A DNA stretch of 64,000 bases, taken from assembly GCF_963576675.1 (NCBI RefSeq), contig NC_088915.1, positions 30,285,501 through 30,349,500 on the forward strand, written 5' to 3'. Position 1 is the first letter of the stretch, and every line of letters starts with the position of its first letter. The notes beneath the pieces are model-generated. The model saw only the letters and a list, made by a program, of their open reading frames with translations, made no database searches and had not been told where the DNA came from. The DNA is from Euphorbia lathyris. Lineage: Eukaryota > Streptophyta > Magnoliopsida > Malpighiales > Euphorbiaceae. Below, piece by piece: positions 22,602 through 35,144 of the stretch. Position numbers and translations under genes: made by a program.

Positions 22602-23304
22602 TGATAACAACCCAAATTATTCTTGAATAAGGAATAAGGGAAAATTAATAGAAATAATGGCAAACCATTATTCCTTCTAAAGAGATATTTATGCATGGTT
22701 AATATGGAATTAATGACAATTATTGCAGGATTAATGCAGGGGTGAATATGCAAATAATGGAGAAAAGGAAGGAGTTTCTAGCATTATGTCATACCACGTG
22801 GACCATGGCGAGATACGCCATAACGAGATACGCCCGATGAGAACGAGTAGTGGAGACCCGCCATAGCTCTCAAGGAGAGCGTACATACGCCTTGACGGAT
22901 TTAAGAATACCAAAAGACGCCTTTATTACCATTCATGAATGGGAATAAATACAATTAAATGGCAATTAATAGCCATTAAAGGGGAATAAAGGCTTGACTG
23001 TTTGAATACCTCAACTCTGAGGGTTTCAATGCTAAATGCTGGGATTAATGGAGAATTGATAGCAATCAAAGATGAGTAATGACACGACTCTTCACCTGCT
23101 CCCCCATTAATGCTGAAGGTTATAGAAACCTATATAAATACCCCAGCTTCCTAGGATCAAAGGTACACTTACTGATTCTCTACTTTTGTGCTTACAGTTT
23201 ATTCTCAGAAATATTACTGACTTTGGCATCGGAGTGTCCCCAGCCGATCCCAACGGCGCCTCACAGGGAAGTGCTCCAATCAAGGATTTTTCCACAAGTT
23301 ATCA
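22602..23304 (+). repeat. 5' LTR of Gypsy element 1
   Basis: 703 bp, TG...CA ends within TGATAAC/GTTATCA inverted repeats. It differs from the 3' LTR at roughly a dozen or more sites by eye. A TATATAAATA box at about 23132 could be the promoter. Confidence 0.93.
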
Positions 23305-25030
23305 ATTGGTGCGGTGAAGGTGGATCTCTAACAAACAGAAGATCACAAAATCTTGATTGTATAGAGTTTCACAAAGAACAAAACAATGGAGTCAACAGAA
23401 TAGAAATCACAATCTCAAACTTTGGCTCAATCAGTACAACAAATCTATCCAAAGATACAGTTCTCCATATATTGGTGGGAAAGAGTTTTCTACATTAAAT
23501 CTGGAATTTTATGATGAAAAAGATAAGTTTCCTCCCCTTTCTTATTCCATTTTTAATTAAAGAAAATTGAGATCCCTCACTCTTATAAAATGCTATGAAT
23601 ATCATTACATGTTATTATGATAAATCTAATAAACTGTGAAAGATGAAGTCATAGACACAAATCTTTCATTAAACCTTGTATGCTTACTATGCCCTCATAT
23701 TTTTATGCATGACAAGTGTAATATGATATTATCATTGAATTAGTACAAACGCATTTATAAGACCCGTAATCTTGGGATTTACAAAAAAAATCATCCATTC
23801 AATGTGATTTTGTCATTTGATATTAAAATATCATAAAAGGGCTCATGTAATTACAATTGATTTAGATCTGGTCGGTCTTTTGGATGAACATGCATATAAC
23901 TATTAGAAGAAACTACAAAAAAATCATATTTGGTTTTTTCTTGTATAATTCACCATCTATATATGGCTTTTCTCCTATATAGTACTTTTAATATCAAAAA
24001 TTCATATTTTTGAATATTGTTTTGTCAAACAGTTATTTCATTCCCTTTTTTACAAGGATGTGTCTATTCATATAAAAACTGTTTATTTGACATTGTTAGA
24101 ATTTCTGTTACCAACACAAGAGACTTGAAAATATTAAGTCTATTTGTAATTATTCTGTAATTGTCCCTAACTATTAAGGCCATTATGGGCTGATGAATTA
24201 CCAAATTGGATAAACAAAACTTTCATGTCCTGAGCTAACTACAAAATAGTGCAAGTGTCGATTTCGGATCGGAACATTAATTTATGCAAAATTCTTAGGA
24301 TATACATGAGAATTCATTAAAGATTGGAGGATTGTATGTGAAGGTAGGTGAGAGTGGATTTTGAGTAATTTTCCTTACACTCCAAATTGGAGGAGAATCA
24401 TGGTACATGTATTTTTCTTTCAAAATTACCCTTTCTCTTTTATTTTATTCGTACAAATGAAATGAAATGATATAAGAGTAATTTTATATATAACTATATT
24501 ATTAAATCATCACTTACCTTTCTTTAATTACACCTCATTCAAATGAGGCTTTAATGATCTCTGAATGCCATTAATGCATGGATGCACAATATTAATTGCA
24601 AGTAAATAGCAACTATGTAAGGTATCTTACCCAATATAGAATGTCATAACTTTTATGACATTTAAAATAAATATGCTATCTTGGATATTAATGCGCATTG
24701 AAATACAAAAGGACATTATTCTTAAACCATTCTCATTATGGTTATTTATTAAGAATTCATTATGATATTCATGTGCAGTAGCAATCTTTATGGTTATGAC
24801 CGTTATACGTGATATTATTATTAAAACAAGCACGATTAAAATTCTATTATAAATTTGTTTGACATATAATATTTACTCGGTTTTATCCTTTGACTAAGTT
24901 CATTCTAGAGTCAGGGACCAACGTGAATGAATTATTAAGTTGATTCTAAGATGAACTAAAAATTCCATAAAGAGAATTGCATCATACATGATATTTGCCA
25001 ACAAGGCAAATGCAAACATTCTTTTGCTAT
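23305..25030 (+). other. Gypsy element 1 leader and AT-rich interior
   Basis: It begins with the primer-binding-like sequence. A short gag-like start (ATG at about 23388, MESTE then a stop) is followed by AT-rich sequence without coding signal up to about 25030. The sister element contains the same stretch on the minus strand (about 44480-46215). Confidence 0.6.
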
Positions 25031-25139
25031 GAAGTATGTTCCATGGATCAAGCCATTGATCCCCAAGGTAAGTGAATATAGCTTTTATGACTTACCACAA
25101 TCTTTTAATAATGGACAGAGTATGCCCCACTTCTGGAGT

Positions 25140-25680
25140 TCTTTCAGTGCTAACCCACAGGTACAAGGGAGTTGCTAATACTACAACCAGTGCAAACACT
25201 GATATGAAAAATAAAGCTCAATCCAAAGAAGTGTATATGCAGAGTCACTTCAGAAAAATTCCTTGACTGTGTCATTGGCCAAAAAGGAGTTAGAGCAAAT
25301 CCAGATAAAATAAAAGCCATGCGAGGAAAAAGGTGAAAAGAGCGCCTAAATGAAAGCCCCACTATGGGTGAGAAAGATCCAGAGGTTGAACGGGCGGATC
25401 ATCATACTAGAAAGATTGTCAACAAGCATATCAAGGTATAAAACAATTCCTAGCAGAACCACCCTTGATGAACAGACCAATCTGAAGGGGAGACCTGCAT
25501 TTGTATCAATCTGTCATGGATAAAGCTATATGCACCGTGGTTATTCAAGAAGAAGAAGGTCAGCAGTTCTCCATCTATTATGTTAGCAAAATGTTGAAGG
25601 ATGCGGAGACAAGATATTCGAAGCTAGATAAAATGGCTCCCACGGTTGTGACAGCATCCATCCGCGTTAAACCATAGCTC
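25140..25680 (+). pseudogene. Reverse transcriptase C-terminus and RNase H remnant (Gypsy element 1)
   Basis: With frame changes, the translation shows a typical Gypsy reverse transcriptase end (FRKIP... then GQKGVRANPDKIKAM) and an RNase H start (LYQSVMDKAIC, then SIYYVSKMLKDAETRYSKL). Several stops and shifts. It lies upstream of the gag-protease remnant, the reverse of the normal pol order. The same piece is on the minus strand in the sister element at about 43850-44420. Confidence 0.75.
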
Positions 25681-25699
25681 CAAGCATAACCTCAACATG

Positions 25700-26880
25700 A
25701 TCGATATCAAGATCAAGAGTCGGATTTACCATCACGATTCAACATTGAACACACGGATGATGAGATTGAAAGACGAGGGCATACCGCTCTATATAGACAA
25801 GAGAACAATGCAGAAAGGTACGCCATCAAGTTAACATGAATTCGCCATTCACAGCACGGATCCTGGGGTACGAAGCGGACAGAATGTTTAAAGCTTCCAA
25901 CTTGCCACAATATAAAAGAAAAGATTCAATATAAGTGGGACATTACATATCCCGAACCCAAAGGAGGGGAGCATGTAACCGTTGGAAGAAACGCCAAAGC
26001 GTACTACAGGTTGGCCACCACATTGGTTGGCCACCACACTGAAGCTTGCTGGGAGCTGGCAAACTAGATAGCTTTGTCCAGAATAACAAATAACAAGATG
26101 ACAAGCAGAAGACAGATCCCAAAAATAAATTCAAAAGTGTCATTAATGTCATAGCAGATGGACCAGTGTATCAGCCACCCGTGGAAAAAGCAAAAATATC
26201 CGCTCTGGATAAAACATCCCTCCATTGCTCCTTTTGCAGAAACAGGTCCAGTAATCTCTCCACATGCAGATGCATTGGTAGTAACAATGGCGATTCAAGG
26301 ATGGGAGATAAAATAAAGCGAGTAAAGACACGGGCAGTTCTCGCAATGTCATCACCAAAGGTGCATTCGCCAAACTAAAAGTTGATCCGATCCAAATAGA
26401 AACAACCATTGTTGACATTATTGGAGTGACGGGTCACACTATCCAGACCAAGGGCCAGAGGTTGCAGCCCTAATTTCCATCCGTCGTCTGACAATGTACA
26501 TTCCCACCAGCAAAGGAGGAGTAATGATTAGCGGGAACCAAAAGGTGGCTAAAGAGACTTATACTCGGCGTCACTATCAATCTGCCCACAATCCAAAGAG
26601 GACGAAGGTGAGAAATATTAACTTGTCACTACAGCTTTGGGCGACACAGAAACGCTCCTTATTGCTGATGGAAAGTGGGTGCGGATCGCCAAAGGATTAA
26701 AACTTGAGATCAAAGAGGATGTTAAAAAAGTTCTCATTGAGTCTGAAAGCGTATTTACATAGGAGAATGAGATCCCCACGGGAGTAAGCCTAGATGTGAT
26801 TACTCATAAGTTAAACATCATTGAGGATGCGGTTCTAGTTGCTCAGAAAAGACGGAACCATGGGCCTAAAAATCAGTATT
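25700..26880 (+). pseudogene. Gag C-terminus, aspartic protease and reverse transcriptase N-terminus remnant (Gypsy element 1)
   Basis: Frame-broken. Visible are a gag-like stretch with GHHTEACWELANQ (a decayed zinc knuckle), protease-flanking sequence ending in KLKVDPIQIETTIVDIIG, and after it the reverse transcriptase leader with KLNIIEDAVLVAQKRRN. Compared with the sister element (42625-43206), about 100 bp of the protease is deleted at about 26460 (GQ joined to LQP). Not functional. Confidence 0.8.
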
Positions 26881-26999
26881 TTTACATATTCTTATATGTG
26901 CATTAAACTGTTATAGTATCCTATATTTTATAATTTATTCTTTCTCGCCATACTTCTTATATTCATTTGCCTAGCTTTTAGTGCTGATATACGCCCAGT

Positions 27000-27840
27000 G
27001 GCTGGCGAATGAAAAGTTCCACAGGTGGATCAATTACCTCAAAGATAGGACAATTGATCCCATCACGGGCGGATCCCCTTTCCATAAAGATAAGAAGCAC
27101 AGACTCTCAGGAGCTTTCAAATGAGCTCAACTCTCTCCTCAAAGACAGGAAAAGGATTGACCACCATCAAAAGCGGGTTAAAATCGTCTCAAACATGAGA
27201 TCATTACACCCTCAACTTTCTCCTCAAAGATAGGAGAACACTCTCATGGGCGGATCCATCTTTAGATGATCACCATTCGAGAAAGAGTTAAAATATTCCT
27301 TGGACGCAAGGACTTTACACTCTCTCACTCCCTTCCCAAAGAAGGGTTCACAAGTCCTACGGACGGATCGCTTCACCTCAAAGATAGGTAGCAAGTTGAT
27401 CCCCTAGGCAACTTTACTTCCTCTAGAAGGAATAGAACAGCTTCAAACCTTCACAAAGGTTCGCACAACGGAGTATGGCTGGCCACCTACTCCATATTAA
27501 ATCCTACAAACTTATATATTTACTTACGCAAACGTAAAAGTAAATGGCGACCATAAGGATTAAAACAATTATACTTAAGTTTTACAAACAATCGGACAAT
27601 AATCTCAGCGGCGGATCGATCTACCTCAAAGATAGGAAACAATTGATTGTCGTCAGAGATAGAGTTAAAACATTTCTCAGACGTGAGAACTTTACACTCT
27701 CAAATACTCTTCCCAACGAAGAGTCTCAAGACCTGGCGGCGGATCGATTCACCTCAAAGATAGGAAGCAAATCGATCGCCTAAGGCAGCTTAACTTCCTC
27801 ACCAGGAATAAAAGCTTCTAACCTTCACAAAGGTTCACAC
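27000..27840 (+). repeat. Degenerate repeats of CCTCAAAGATAGGA type
   Basis: The phrases GGCGGATC and CCTCAAAGATAGGA recur about eight times with loose spacing. It is non-coding. The sister element carries the same block at about 41920-42380 on the minus strand. Confidence 0.75.
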
Positions 27841-27970
27841 ATTGGGGTACGGCTGGTCACCTACCCTAAACAATCGGAGAAATCCTAAACCAGATTCTAA
27901 AAAGTTACTTGCTAAAAGATATAATGCATTAGTAAAAATAGTTCTGGAAAGCAAAGGGTTCATCCAACTA

Positions 27971-28496
27971 ATGAAGCCTCGTCTTCATCTCCAAATAATA
28001 AAGCCTCGTCTTCATCATCAAAATAATGAAGCCTCGTCTTCATCATCAAAATAATGAAGCCTCGTCTTCATCTCCAAATAATGAAGCCTCGTCTTCATCA
28101 TCAAAATAATGAAGCCTCGTCTTCATCATCAAAATAATGAAGCCTCATCTTCATCTCCAATTCATGAAGCCCCGTCTTCATCTCCAATTCATGAAGCCTC
28201 GTCTTCATCCAGTCAATGAAGCCTCGTCTTCATCCAAAATGAAGCCTCATCTTTATCATCCAAATAATGAAGCCTCGTCTTCATCTCCAAATAATGAAGC
28301 CTCGTCTTCATCCAAGTAATGAAGCCTTGTCTTCATCTCCAAGTAATGAAGCCTCGTCTTCATCTCCAAGTAATGAAGCCTCGTCTTCATCTCCAAACAA
28401 TGAAGCCTCGTCTTCATCCAATCAATGAAGCCTCGTCTTCATCCAAACAATGAAGTCTCGTTTTCATCAAAGTAATGAATCCTCATCTTCATCATA
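27971..28496 (+). repeat. Minisatellite, about 20 copies of a 22-29-bp unit
   Basis: The core ATGAAGCCTCGTCTTCATC is itself a near-palindrome (GATGAAGACGAGGCTTCAT reversed) and is separated by variable AT-rich links. About 20 copies here, only about 10 in the sister element (41572-41800). In one frame it encodes Asn-Glu-Ala-Ser-Ser runs, but no start or long frame supports translation. Confidence 0.88.
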
Positions 28497-28673
28497 GAAA
28501 TAACAAAGTCTCGCCTCCACAAAATGCACAAAAGTCCCTAAATGGCTGATCATTCTTACTGATCCCTAAGGGCGGGTCATTCTCCTCAATATGGCAGAAC
28601 TGAAGAAAAGAAGTCCCTAAGGCGAATCATAATCCTATGCGGTAGGAACAAATGGTCCCATAAAGGGCGGGTT

Positions 28674-28678
28674 ATTCC
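28674..28678. repeat. 5-bp target duplication (ATTCC) of the nested LTR element, left
   Basis: Repeated at 34178-34182. In the sister Gypsy element (about 41325-41340, minus strand) the sequence GGGTTATTCCCTTTC is uninterrupted, which is the empty site. Confidence 0.9.
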
Positions 28679-30508
28679 TGTAATATCTCGTATTTTAAAT
28701 TTAAGATATATATTTGTTAAAAAAAATGTTTGAAATTATTATTTTATATATATATATATATATATCTTTCAAAATAATGGTGATTGCAACCTTGATATGT
28801 TATTTTTATATAAATTTGTTATTTTATGAAAATTATCACTTGGAAATTGATGATAATACATAGATAATTAAGAAAGTGAAAATTTGGACTTTGTAAGTAG
28901 TGGATTTGTTTTGAATCAGTAGTGGGTTCGTTTTTTTAATTAGTTTGTATAGTCATTTTATCTATTTATTTTTTGTTATATTCTATTTATAAAAATCCAT
29001 CAAACCTTAAATATCTCCTTTACTTAAGTTTCATGTTTCTACTATAATTCTTTAATAAATAAATAAAAACGATTTTCTTTTATTCTGTAAAACTAGGTTT
29101 TACTTTTTACTCTTTTTCGCAAAACATATTGGCAGCCACCATCTTCAAACAGTTTTCACATATGCCATTGAGTTTTCTCGTTAAGAAAAAAAAAGAAATT
29201 TGACGATGTTCGAATAGATTGGGAAGATTGATAGCTAAGATTTGGATCTGACTGTTATTCGGAGTTCGAGGTGAGTGGTAATTATGGTTCATGGCACTAT
29301 TTGTTTGATTTTGAAATCTCTATCATGAAATCCGTTTGATAAAAGTATTTCGTTTAAATTATATTTCTGTCCTTTGGTAATTAATATTAAAAGGTTTGAT
29401 AAATACAATTCTATCCGATTTTTAAATTTACCTCCTATTTTCGTTCCTTTGAGATAGTTGTGATAAACTTTTCTAAAAATGTTATTTGTGCAAAATAGCC
29501 CTTATTCTAGTTAGATGATAAAACATTTTCTTGAGCTTAAACTTATTTGTCAAATATTCTCTGCATTAGAGCGTAGGCTTCTGGGAACAGGTCTTTTATA
29601 CATTTTTTTATATCATTTATTTTATTTGGAAATGGAAAACCCTTTTGAGGTTATATTTAATTCTGATAATCGATTGATTTATCTGTTACCGTTTGGATTG
29701 AAAATCTGAAATTTTATTCGAATTCTGCCGTCTGGATATTTAAGTTATTCGAAAAATATTATGAGATATAAATTATACACTTTGAAACCGGTACATATGT
29801 TCAGTATTATCTATATCTGTTTTCATGTCTCACTGACCTTCATATTAGGCTTGCATTATTTGTTATGGTTTTATCTGTGTATGTGTTTGTCTTTGTGTCA
29901 GTTGTATTAGAATCATGCATAAGGTCGGTGAAGACATTCTGTATCTGAATCTGATAGCGCTACCATCTGTGTCTGTTATCTGGCCTTTGGTGATGTGGAA
30001 TATCATCACTCTGATGTTACTGTACCGTGGTTTTGAGAATTTCTGTAATTTGTTATTATTATTCGATTTACTTGATTTGAGTAAACACTGCAATATTATT
30101 TTGTTTCTCTGCACCATCATGTTTGATAATTCTGAAAACTAATTTGAAAACTTATCCGTGTGTCTGCCTGTTCCTTTTCTGTTGTGTGCTATGATTATCA
30201 TCCACTGAGATTTTCGCTCGTATAGACGAAAATCTCATACCACGTTGATTTTATATTTTTCAGATTAAGATCTCTATAGCTGCGCAGACATTTAGTTTCG
30301 ATATTGAAGGAGGATATTATTAGTCAGATATTGTTATTGTACGTATTTGGAGACATTTTGAGTATTATGTAGTATATATTTCTTTTCCATCACAGTATAA
30401 GGTTTTATCAGATAAAAGAATAGTATTTTGTAATTTGAATTTGAGGCTAGCATAGGTTAAGGTAGTCTTAATTTATGCGCCGGTCATGGTCAGGTTCGGG
30501 TCGTGACA
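28679..30508 (+). repeat. 5' LTR of the nested LARD-like element
   Basis: 1830 bp. Starts TGTAATATCTCGTATTTTAA and ends GGGTCGTGACA. Contains a TA microsatellite near 28744. Short ORFs in it are also in the other LTR and have no recognisable content. Confidence 0.93.
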
Positions 30509-30512
30509 AAAG

Positions 30513-30530
30513 TGGTATCAGAGCCAGGTT
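30513..30530 (+). promoter_or_regulatory. Primer-binding site, initiator Met tRNA type
   Basis: TGGTATCAGAGCCAGGTT directly after the 5' LTR. It is the usual site for first-strand priming in Gypsy and Copia elements. Confidence 0.9.
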
Positions 30531-32330
30531 TAGATTTTTTAAGGACAATGGTGCAACTAAAAATATTATTTGGAGTTTAGATCAATAATTTAAATATCAT
30601 AATCGAGGCCTTTTGTTCCTACGGGTGGACTGATACAGATGAGTTGAAATCACGGGCCTATAAGTGTGCATCTAATTGTTAGAAAATTTTAGTGGTTTAT
30701 ATGGCTAATGATTGAATTGGAGTTTTGATCAAGGATTTATTATCATAATTAAAGGTCTGCTATTTATATAGATGGTGTCTTGTGCATTGGATTAAAGTTT
30801 AGTTGAAGTTATGGCCTATTAGAGTGGATTGAATGGTTAGAAGATTTTAGGTGTCTAATTTTAAGTTTATTGAATGAGGTTTTAGTTATTGTAAATTTCT
30901 TAATAGTCATAGATTTTATAGGTTTTTAATAGGGATATTAATAATTCGAGTTGTTTATGAAAGTATTAATTGAATACCAGCATCAAGACATTTGGAGGAT
31001 CTTTATTATATGGGCTGGTGAATTAAATGGAGGTTTATTTGGATTATTTATAAGTTCAATATATGTAAATGAAATTGAATACTTATATTATAGGCTTTGT
31101 GAGTGAATCTATTCATTTGAGTTGGTGTGATTAAGGTCAGAATTACTAATATTTCTTTTTAGGCTATCAATCTGGGTCAAGCAAGGTAACTGGGAGTAAA
31201 AAAAAAAGGGGTTCATGTTTGGGTTTTTGAAACATTGGATAGTCTACTTATGAATTTGAGATGTGAATTTCAAATATGTTTAGTGGTTAGTTAATCTGTA
31301 TTTTGAAGAGGATAAATGAGTTTGGTATTGATGGTTTATGATTCTTATATGCCCTTGGATATATTGGTGGTTAAGTTATTTAATTGGAGTTTGTTTGATA
31401 AAAAAAAGAAAAAAAAAACATTACGAATTCTAAGAGTAAAGTTACAACTACATTTATGTTGTAGAGACCCAATTAAAGGATTTGAATACTTATTGAAATT
31501 TTTAGCGTGGGTTTAGTGATAATTTGGAGTTGATCTGATTAGAACTTTAGTTAGCCATTATAATAATGGAATTTTTGTGTATCATGGTCTAGAAATTAAA
31601 GTGAATTGATGTTTATATGGAGTTTTAGTGTTTTATAGAGCCTTCATTACCAGGTTATAAATTATTAAGATATTAGTAAGGTTTAAGTTACTTTTATTTG
31701 AAGATTATCTGATCAAGTTCATATTTACTTAAAGCTTATAACGAAAGTGACTTATAGATATTTGGATGATCGAATTGAAAGTGTTTTATATTTAGTTAAG
31801 TTATTTTGAGACTGTAATGATGGAGGATATATATACACTATATAATTGATATATGGTTTTGGATGGTGAAATTATGGTGAATATATAATTATGTTGATAT
31901 TTGAAATACTTAGAGTTAAGCTGGCAAAAAGAGTGAGTGGAATAATTGATTAGAAGGGAAAATAAGAATGTAAATATTATTCATTCATTATATTGGAAGT
32001 AAATAGTATGGATAAAGTGTTATGGTAAATAGGTGTTATATCTAGACTTTGAGATTAGCAAGAATGTGTTTAGCTCACTTCTCTTTAAGTGTACCGAAAA
32101 AAGAAAAAAAAAACATCTTGTTAGTTTTCTAGGTCGATTGGGATAATCAGGAGGATATATGGTATAAGAACATGTGGAGTTAGTTTAGATGTAACTATTG
32201 GAAGATGGTAGAATATCAATGTTGACAGTTTATAGAATTAGGTTCAGCAGACGTGCAGTGCTCATTTAAACTAAGGTAGTGTCTAAACTTTCGGCAGACT
32301 TTCATGTTTGAAATTTCGAGGATGAAATTT
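30531..32330 (+). other. Internal non-coding region of the LARD-like element
   Basis: 1.8 kb of AT-rich sequence with stops in all frames, including two A-rich runs at about 31198 and 31400. No coding domain is seen. Confidence 0.75.
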
Positions 32331-32347
32331 TATTAAGGAGGAGAGAA
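32331..32347 (+). promoter_or_regulatory. Polypurine tract
   Basis: TTAAGGAGGAGAGAA directly before the 3' LTR. It is the expected second-strand primer site. Confidence 0.85.
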
Positions 32348-34177
32348 TGTAATATCTCGTATTTTAAATTTAAGATATATATTTGTTAAAAAAAATGTTT
32401 GAAATTATTATTATAAATATATATATATATATCTTTCAAAATAATGGTGATTGCAACCTTGATATGTTATTTTTATATAAATTTGTTATTTTATGAAAAT
32501 TATCACTTGGAAATTGATGATAATACATAGATAATTAAGAAAGTGAAAATTTGGACTTTGTAAGTAGTGGATTTGTTTTGAATCAGTAGTGGGTTCGTTT
32601 TTTTTAATTAGTTTGTATAGTCATTTTATCTATTTATTTTTTTGTTATATTCTATTTATAAAAATCCATCAAGCCTTAAATATCTCCTTTACTTAAGTTT
32701 CATGTTTCTACTATAATTCTTTAATAAATAAATAAAAACGATTTTCTTTTATTCTGTAAAACTAGGTTTTACTTTTTACTCTTTTTCGCAAAACATATTG
32801 GCAGCCACCATCTTCAAACAGTTTTCACATATGCCATTGAGTTTTCTCGTTAAGAAAAAAAAAAGAAATTTGACGATGTTCGAATAGATTGGGAAGATTG
32901 ATAGCTAAGATTTGGATCTGACTGTTATTCGGAGTTCGAGGTGAGTGGTAATTATGGTTCATGACACTATTTGTTTGATTTTGAAATTTCTATCATGAAA
33001 TCCGTTTGATAAAAGTATTTCGTTTAAATTATATTTCTGTTCTTTGGTAATTAATATTAAAAGGTTTGATAAATACAATTCTATCCGATTTTTAAATTTA
33101 CCTCCTATTTTCGTTCCTTTGAGATAGTTGTGATGAACTTTTCTAAAAATGTTATTTGTGCAAAATAGCCCTTATTCTAGTTAGATGATAAAACATTTTC
33201 TTGAGCTTAAACTTATTTGTCAAATATTCTCTGCATTAGAGCGTAGGCTTCTGGGAACAGGTCTTTTATACATTTTTTATATCATTTATTTTATTTGGAA
33301 ATGGAAAACCCTTTTGAGGTTATATTTAATTCTGATAATCGATTGATTTATCTGTTACCGTTTGGATTGAAAATCTGAAATTTTATTCGAATTCTGCCGT
33401 CTGGATATTTAAGTTATTCGAAAAATATTATGAGATATAAATTATACACTTTGAAACCGGTACATATGTTCAGTATTATCTATATCTGTTTTCATGTCTC
33501 ACTGACCTTCATATTAGGCTTGCATTATTTGTTATGGTTTTATCTGTGTATGTGTTTGTCTTTGTGTCAGTTGTATTAGAATCATGCATAAGGTCGGTGA
33601 AGACATTCTGTATCTGAATCTGATAGCGCTACCATCTATGTTTGTTATCTGGCCTTTGGTGATGTGGAATATCATCACTCTGATGTTACTGTACCGTGGT
33701 TTTGAGAATTTCTGTAATTTGTTATTATTATTCGATTTACTTGATTTGAGTAAACACTGCAATATTATTTTGTTTCTCTGCACCATCATGTTTGATAATT
33801 CTGAAAACTAATTTGAAAACTTATCCGTGTGTCTGCCTGTTCCTTGTCTGTTGTGTGCTATGATTATCATCCACTGAGATTTTCGCTCGTATAGACGAAA
33901 ATCTCATACCACGTTGATTTTATATTTTTCAGATTAAGATCTCTATAGCTGCGCAGACATTTAGGTTCGATATTGAAGGAGGATATTATTAGTCAGATAT
34001 TGTTATTGTACGTATTTGGAGACATTTTGAGTATTATGTAGTATATATTTCTTTTCCATCACAGTATAAGGTTTTATCAGATAAAAGAATAGTATTTTGT
34101 AATTTGAATTTGAGGCTAGCATAGGTTAAGGTAGTCTTAATTTATGCGCCGGTCATGGTCAGGTTCGGGTCGTGACA
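32348..34177 (+). repeat. 3' LTR of the nested LARD-like element
   Basis: 1830 bp. By eye about twelve substitutions or small indels relative to the 5' LTR. Followed by ATTCC. Confidence 0.93.
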
Positions 34178-34440
34178 ATTCCCTTTCTAAAAGAAATATA
34201 GCTCTCAAAAAGCCCCTGGAGGCTAACAATGGATACGGTTGGCCACCTATCCATGAAGAAGAAAACATCCCTAAAAGTGCATCATATCTATATATGATCC
34301 AATCTAGGGCGGGTCCACTTTCCTCAAAGATAGGACAAAGTGATCCCCCATCTAGGGCGGGTCTACTTTCCTCCAATATAGAAAAATAAAACACCATTTA
34401 GACAGCCCTAAAGAGCTTTTTATACCTTTAGGGGGGCTTC
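34178..34440 (+). other. Remaining 3' interior of Gypsy element 1, with polypurine tract
   Basis: It continues the host element after the nested insertion, contains CCTCAAAGATAGGA-type repeats, and ends in a G-rich tract (TTTAGGGGGGCTTC) that is probably the polypurine tract. Confidence 0.75.
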
Positions 34441-35144
34441 TGATAACAACCCAAATTATTCTTGAATAAGGAATAAGGGAAAATTAATAGAAATAATGGC
34501 AAACCATTATTCCTTCTAAAAGAGATATTTATGCATGGTTAATATGGAATTAATGACAATTATTGCAGGATTAATGCAGGGGTGAATATGCAAATAATGG
34601 AGAAAAGGAAGGAGTTTCTAGCATTATGCCATACCACGTGGACCATGGCGAGATACGCCATAACGAGATACGCTCGATGAGAACGAGTAGTGGAGACCCG
34701 CCATAGCTCTCAAGGAGAGCGTACATACGCCTTGACGGATCTAAGAATACCAAAAGGCGCCTTGATTACCATCCATGAATGGGAATAAATACAATTAAAT
34801 GGCAATTAATAGCCATTAAAGGGGAATAAAGGCTTGACTGTTTGCATACCTCAACTTTGAGGGTTTCAATGCTAAATGCTGGGATTAATGGAGAATTGAT
34901 AGCAATCAAAGATGAGTAATGACATGACTCTTCACCTGCTCCCCCATTAATGCTGAAGGTTACAGAAACCTATATAAATACCCCAGCTTCCTAGGATCAA
35001 AGGTACACTTACTGATTCTCTACTTTTGTGCTTACAGTTTATTCTCAGAAATATTACTGACTTTGGCATCGGAGTGTCCCCGGCCGATCCCAACGGCGCC
35101 TCACAGGGAAGCGCTCCGATCAAGGATTTTTCCACAAGTTATCA
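34441..35144 (+). repeat. 3' LTR of Gypsy element 1
   Basis: 704 bp, TGATAAC...GTTATCA, followed by ACCAC and then the rest of the interrupted cyclin exon. Confidence 0.93.

Larger units (their letters stand above)
28679..34177 (+). mobile_element. Non-coding LTR retrotransposon derivative (LARD-like) nested in Gypsy element 1
   Basis: Two 1830-bp LTRs (28679-30508 and 32348-34177, TG...CA) enclose only 1.84 kb of internal sequence. TGGTATCAGAGCC, complementary to initiator methionine tRNA, follows the 5' LTR after four bases. A purine tract (AAGGAGGAGAGAA) precedes the 3' LTR. No gag or pol can be read inside; only the extreme pol 3' end is suggested (TTCGAGGATGAAATTT, typical of Tekay-type chromoviruses). 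It must be moved by proteins of another element. LTRs differ at about a dozen positions, fewer per base than those of the host element, in line with later insertion. Confidence 0.93.
22602..35144 (+). mobile_element. Gypsy-type LTR retrotransposon 1 (TGATAAC family), rearranged, with nested element
   Basis: Plus-strand element with LTRs 22602-23304 and 34441-35144 that begin TGATAAC and end GTTATCA, and a 5-bp target duplication. A primer-binding-like stretch follows the 5' LTR (ATTGGTGCGGTGAAGG) and a G-rich tract (AGGGGGGCTTC) precedes the 3' LTR. Without the nested element at 28679-34177 it is about 7.0 kb. Its coding remnants are out of order: reverse transcriptase C-terminus/RNase H first, then gag zinc-knuckle region, protease and reverse transcriptase N-terminus. 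The sister element at 40340-46918 has the same order, so this is an established non-autonomous family. Confidence 0.93.

Noticed and set aside
27971..28496. Regularly spaced repeats that resemble a CRISPR array
   Set aside because: Plant nuclear context, links are short and themselves repetitive, unit is inside a retrotransposon and no cas-like genes exist; it is a minisatellite.
29863..30142. Overlapping 75- and 85-codon ORFs on opposite strands, repeated at 33532-33811
   Set aside because: They lie inside the two LTRs of the nested element; repetition is explained by the LTRs and no protein family is seen.
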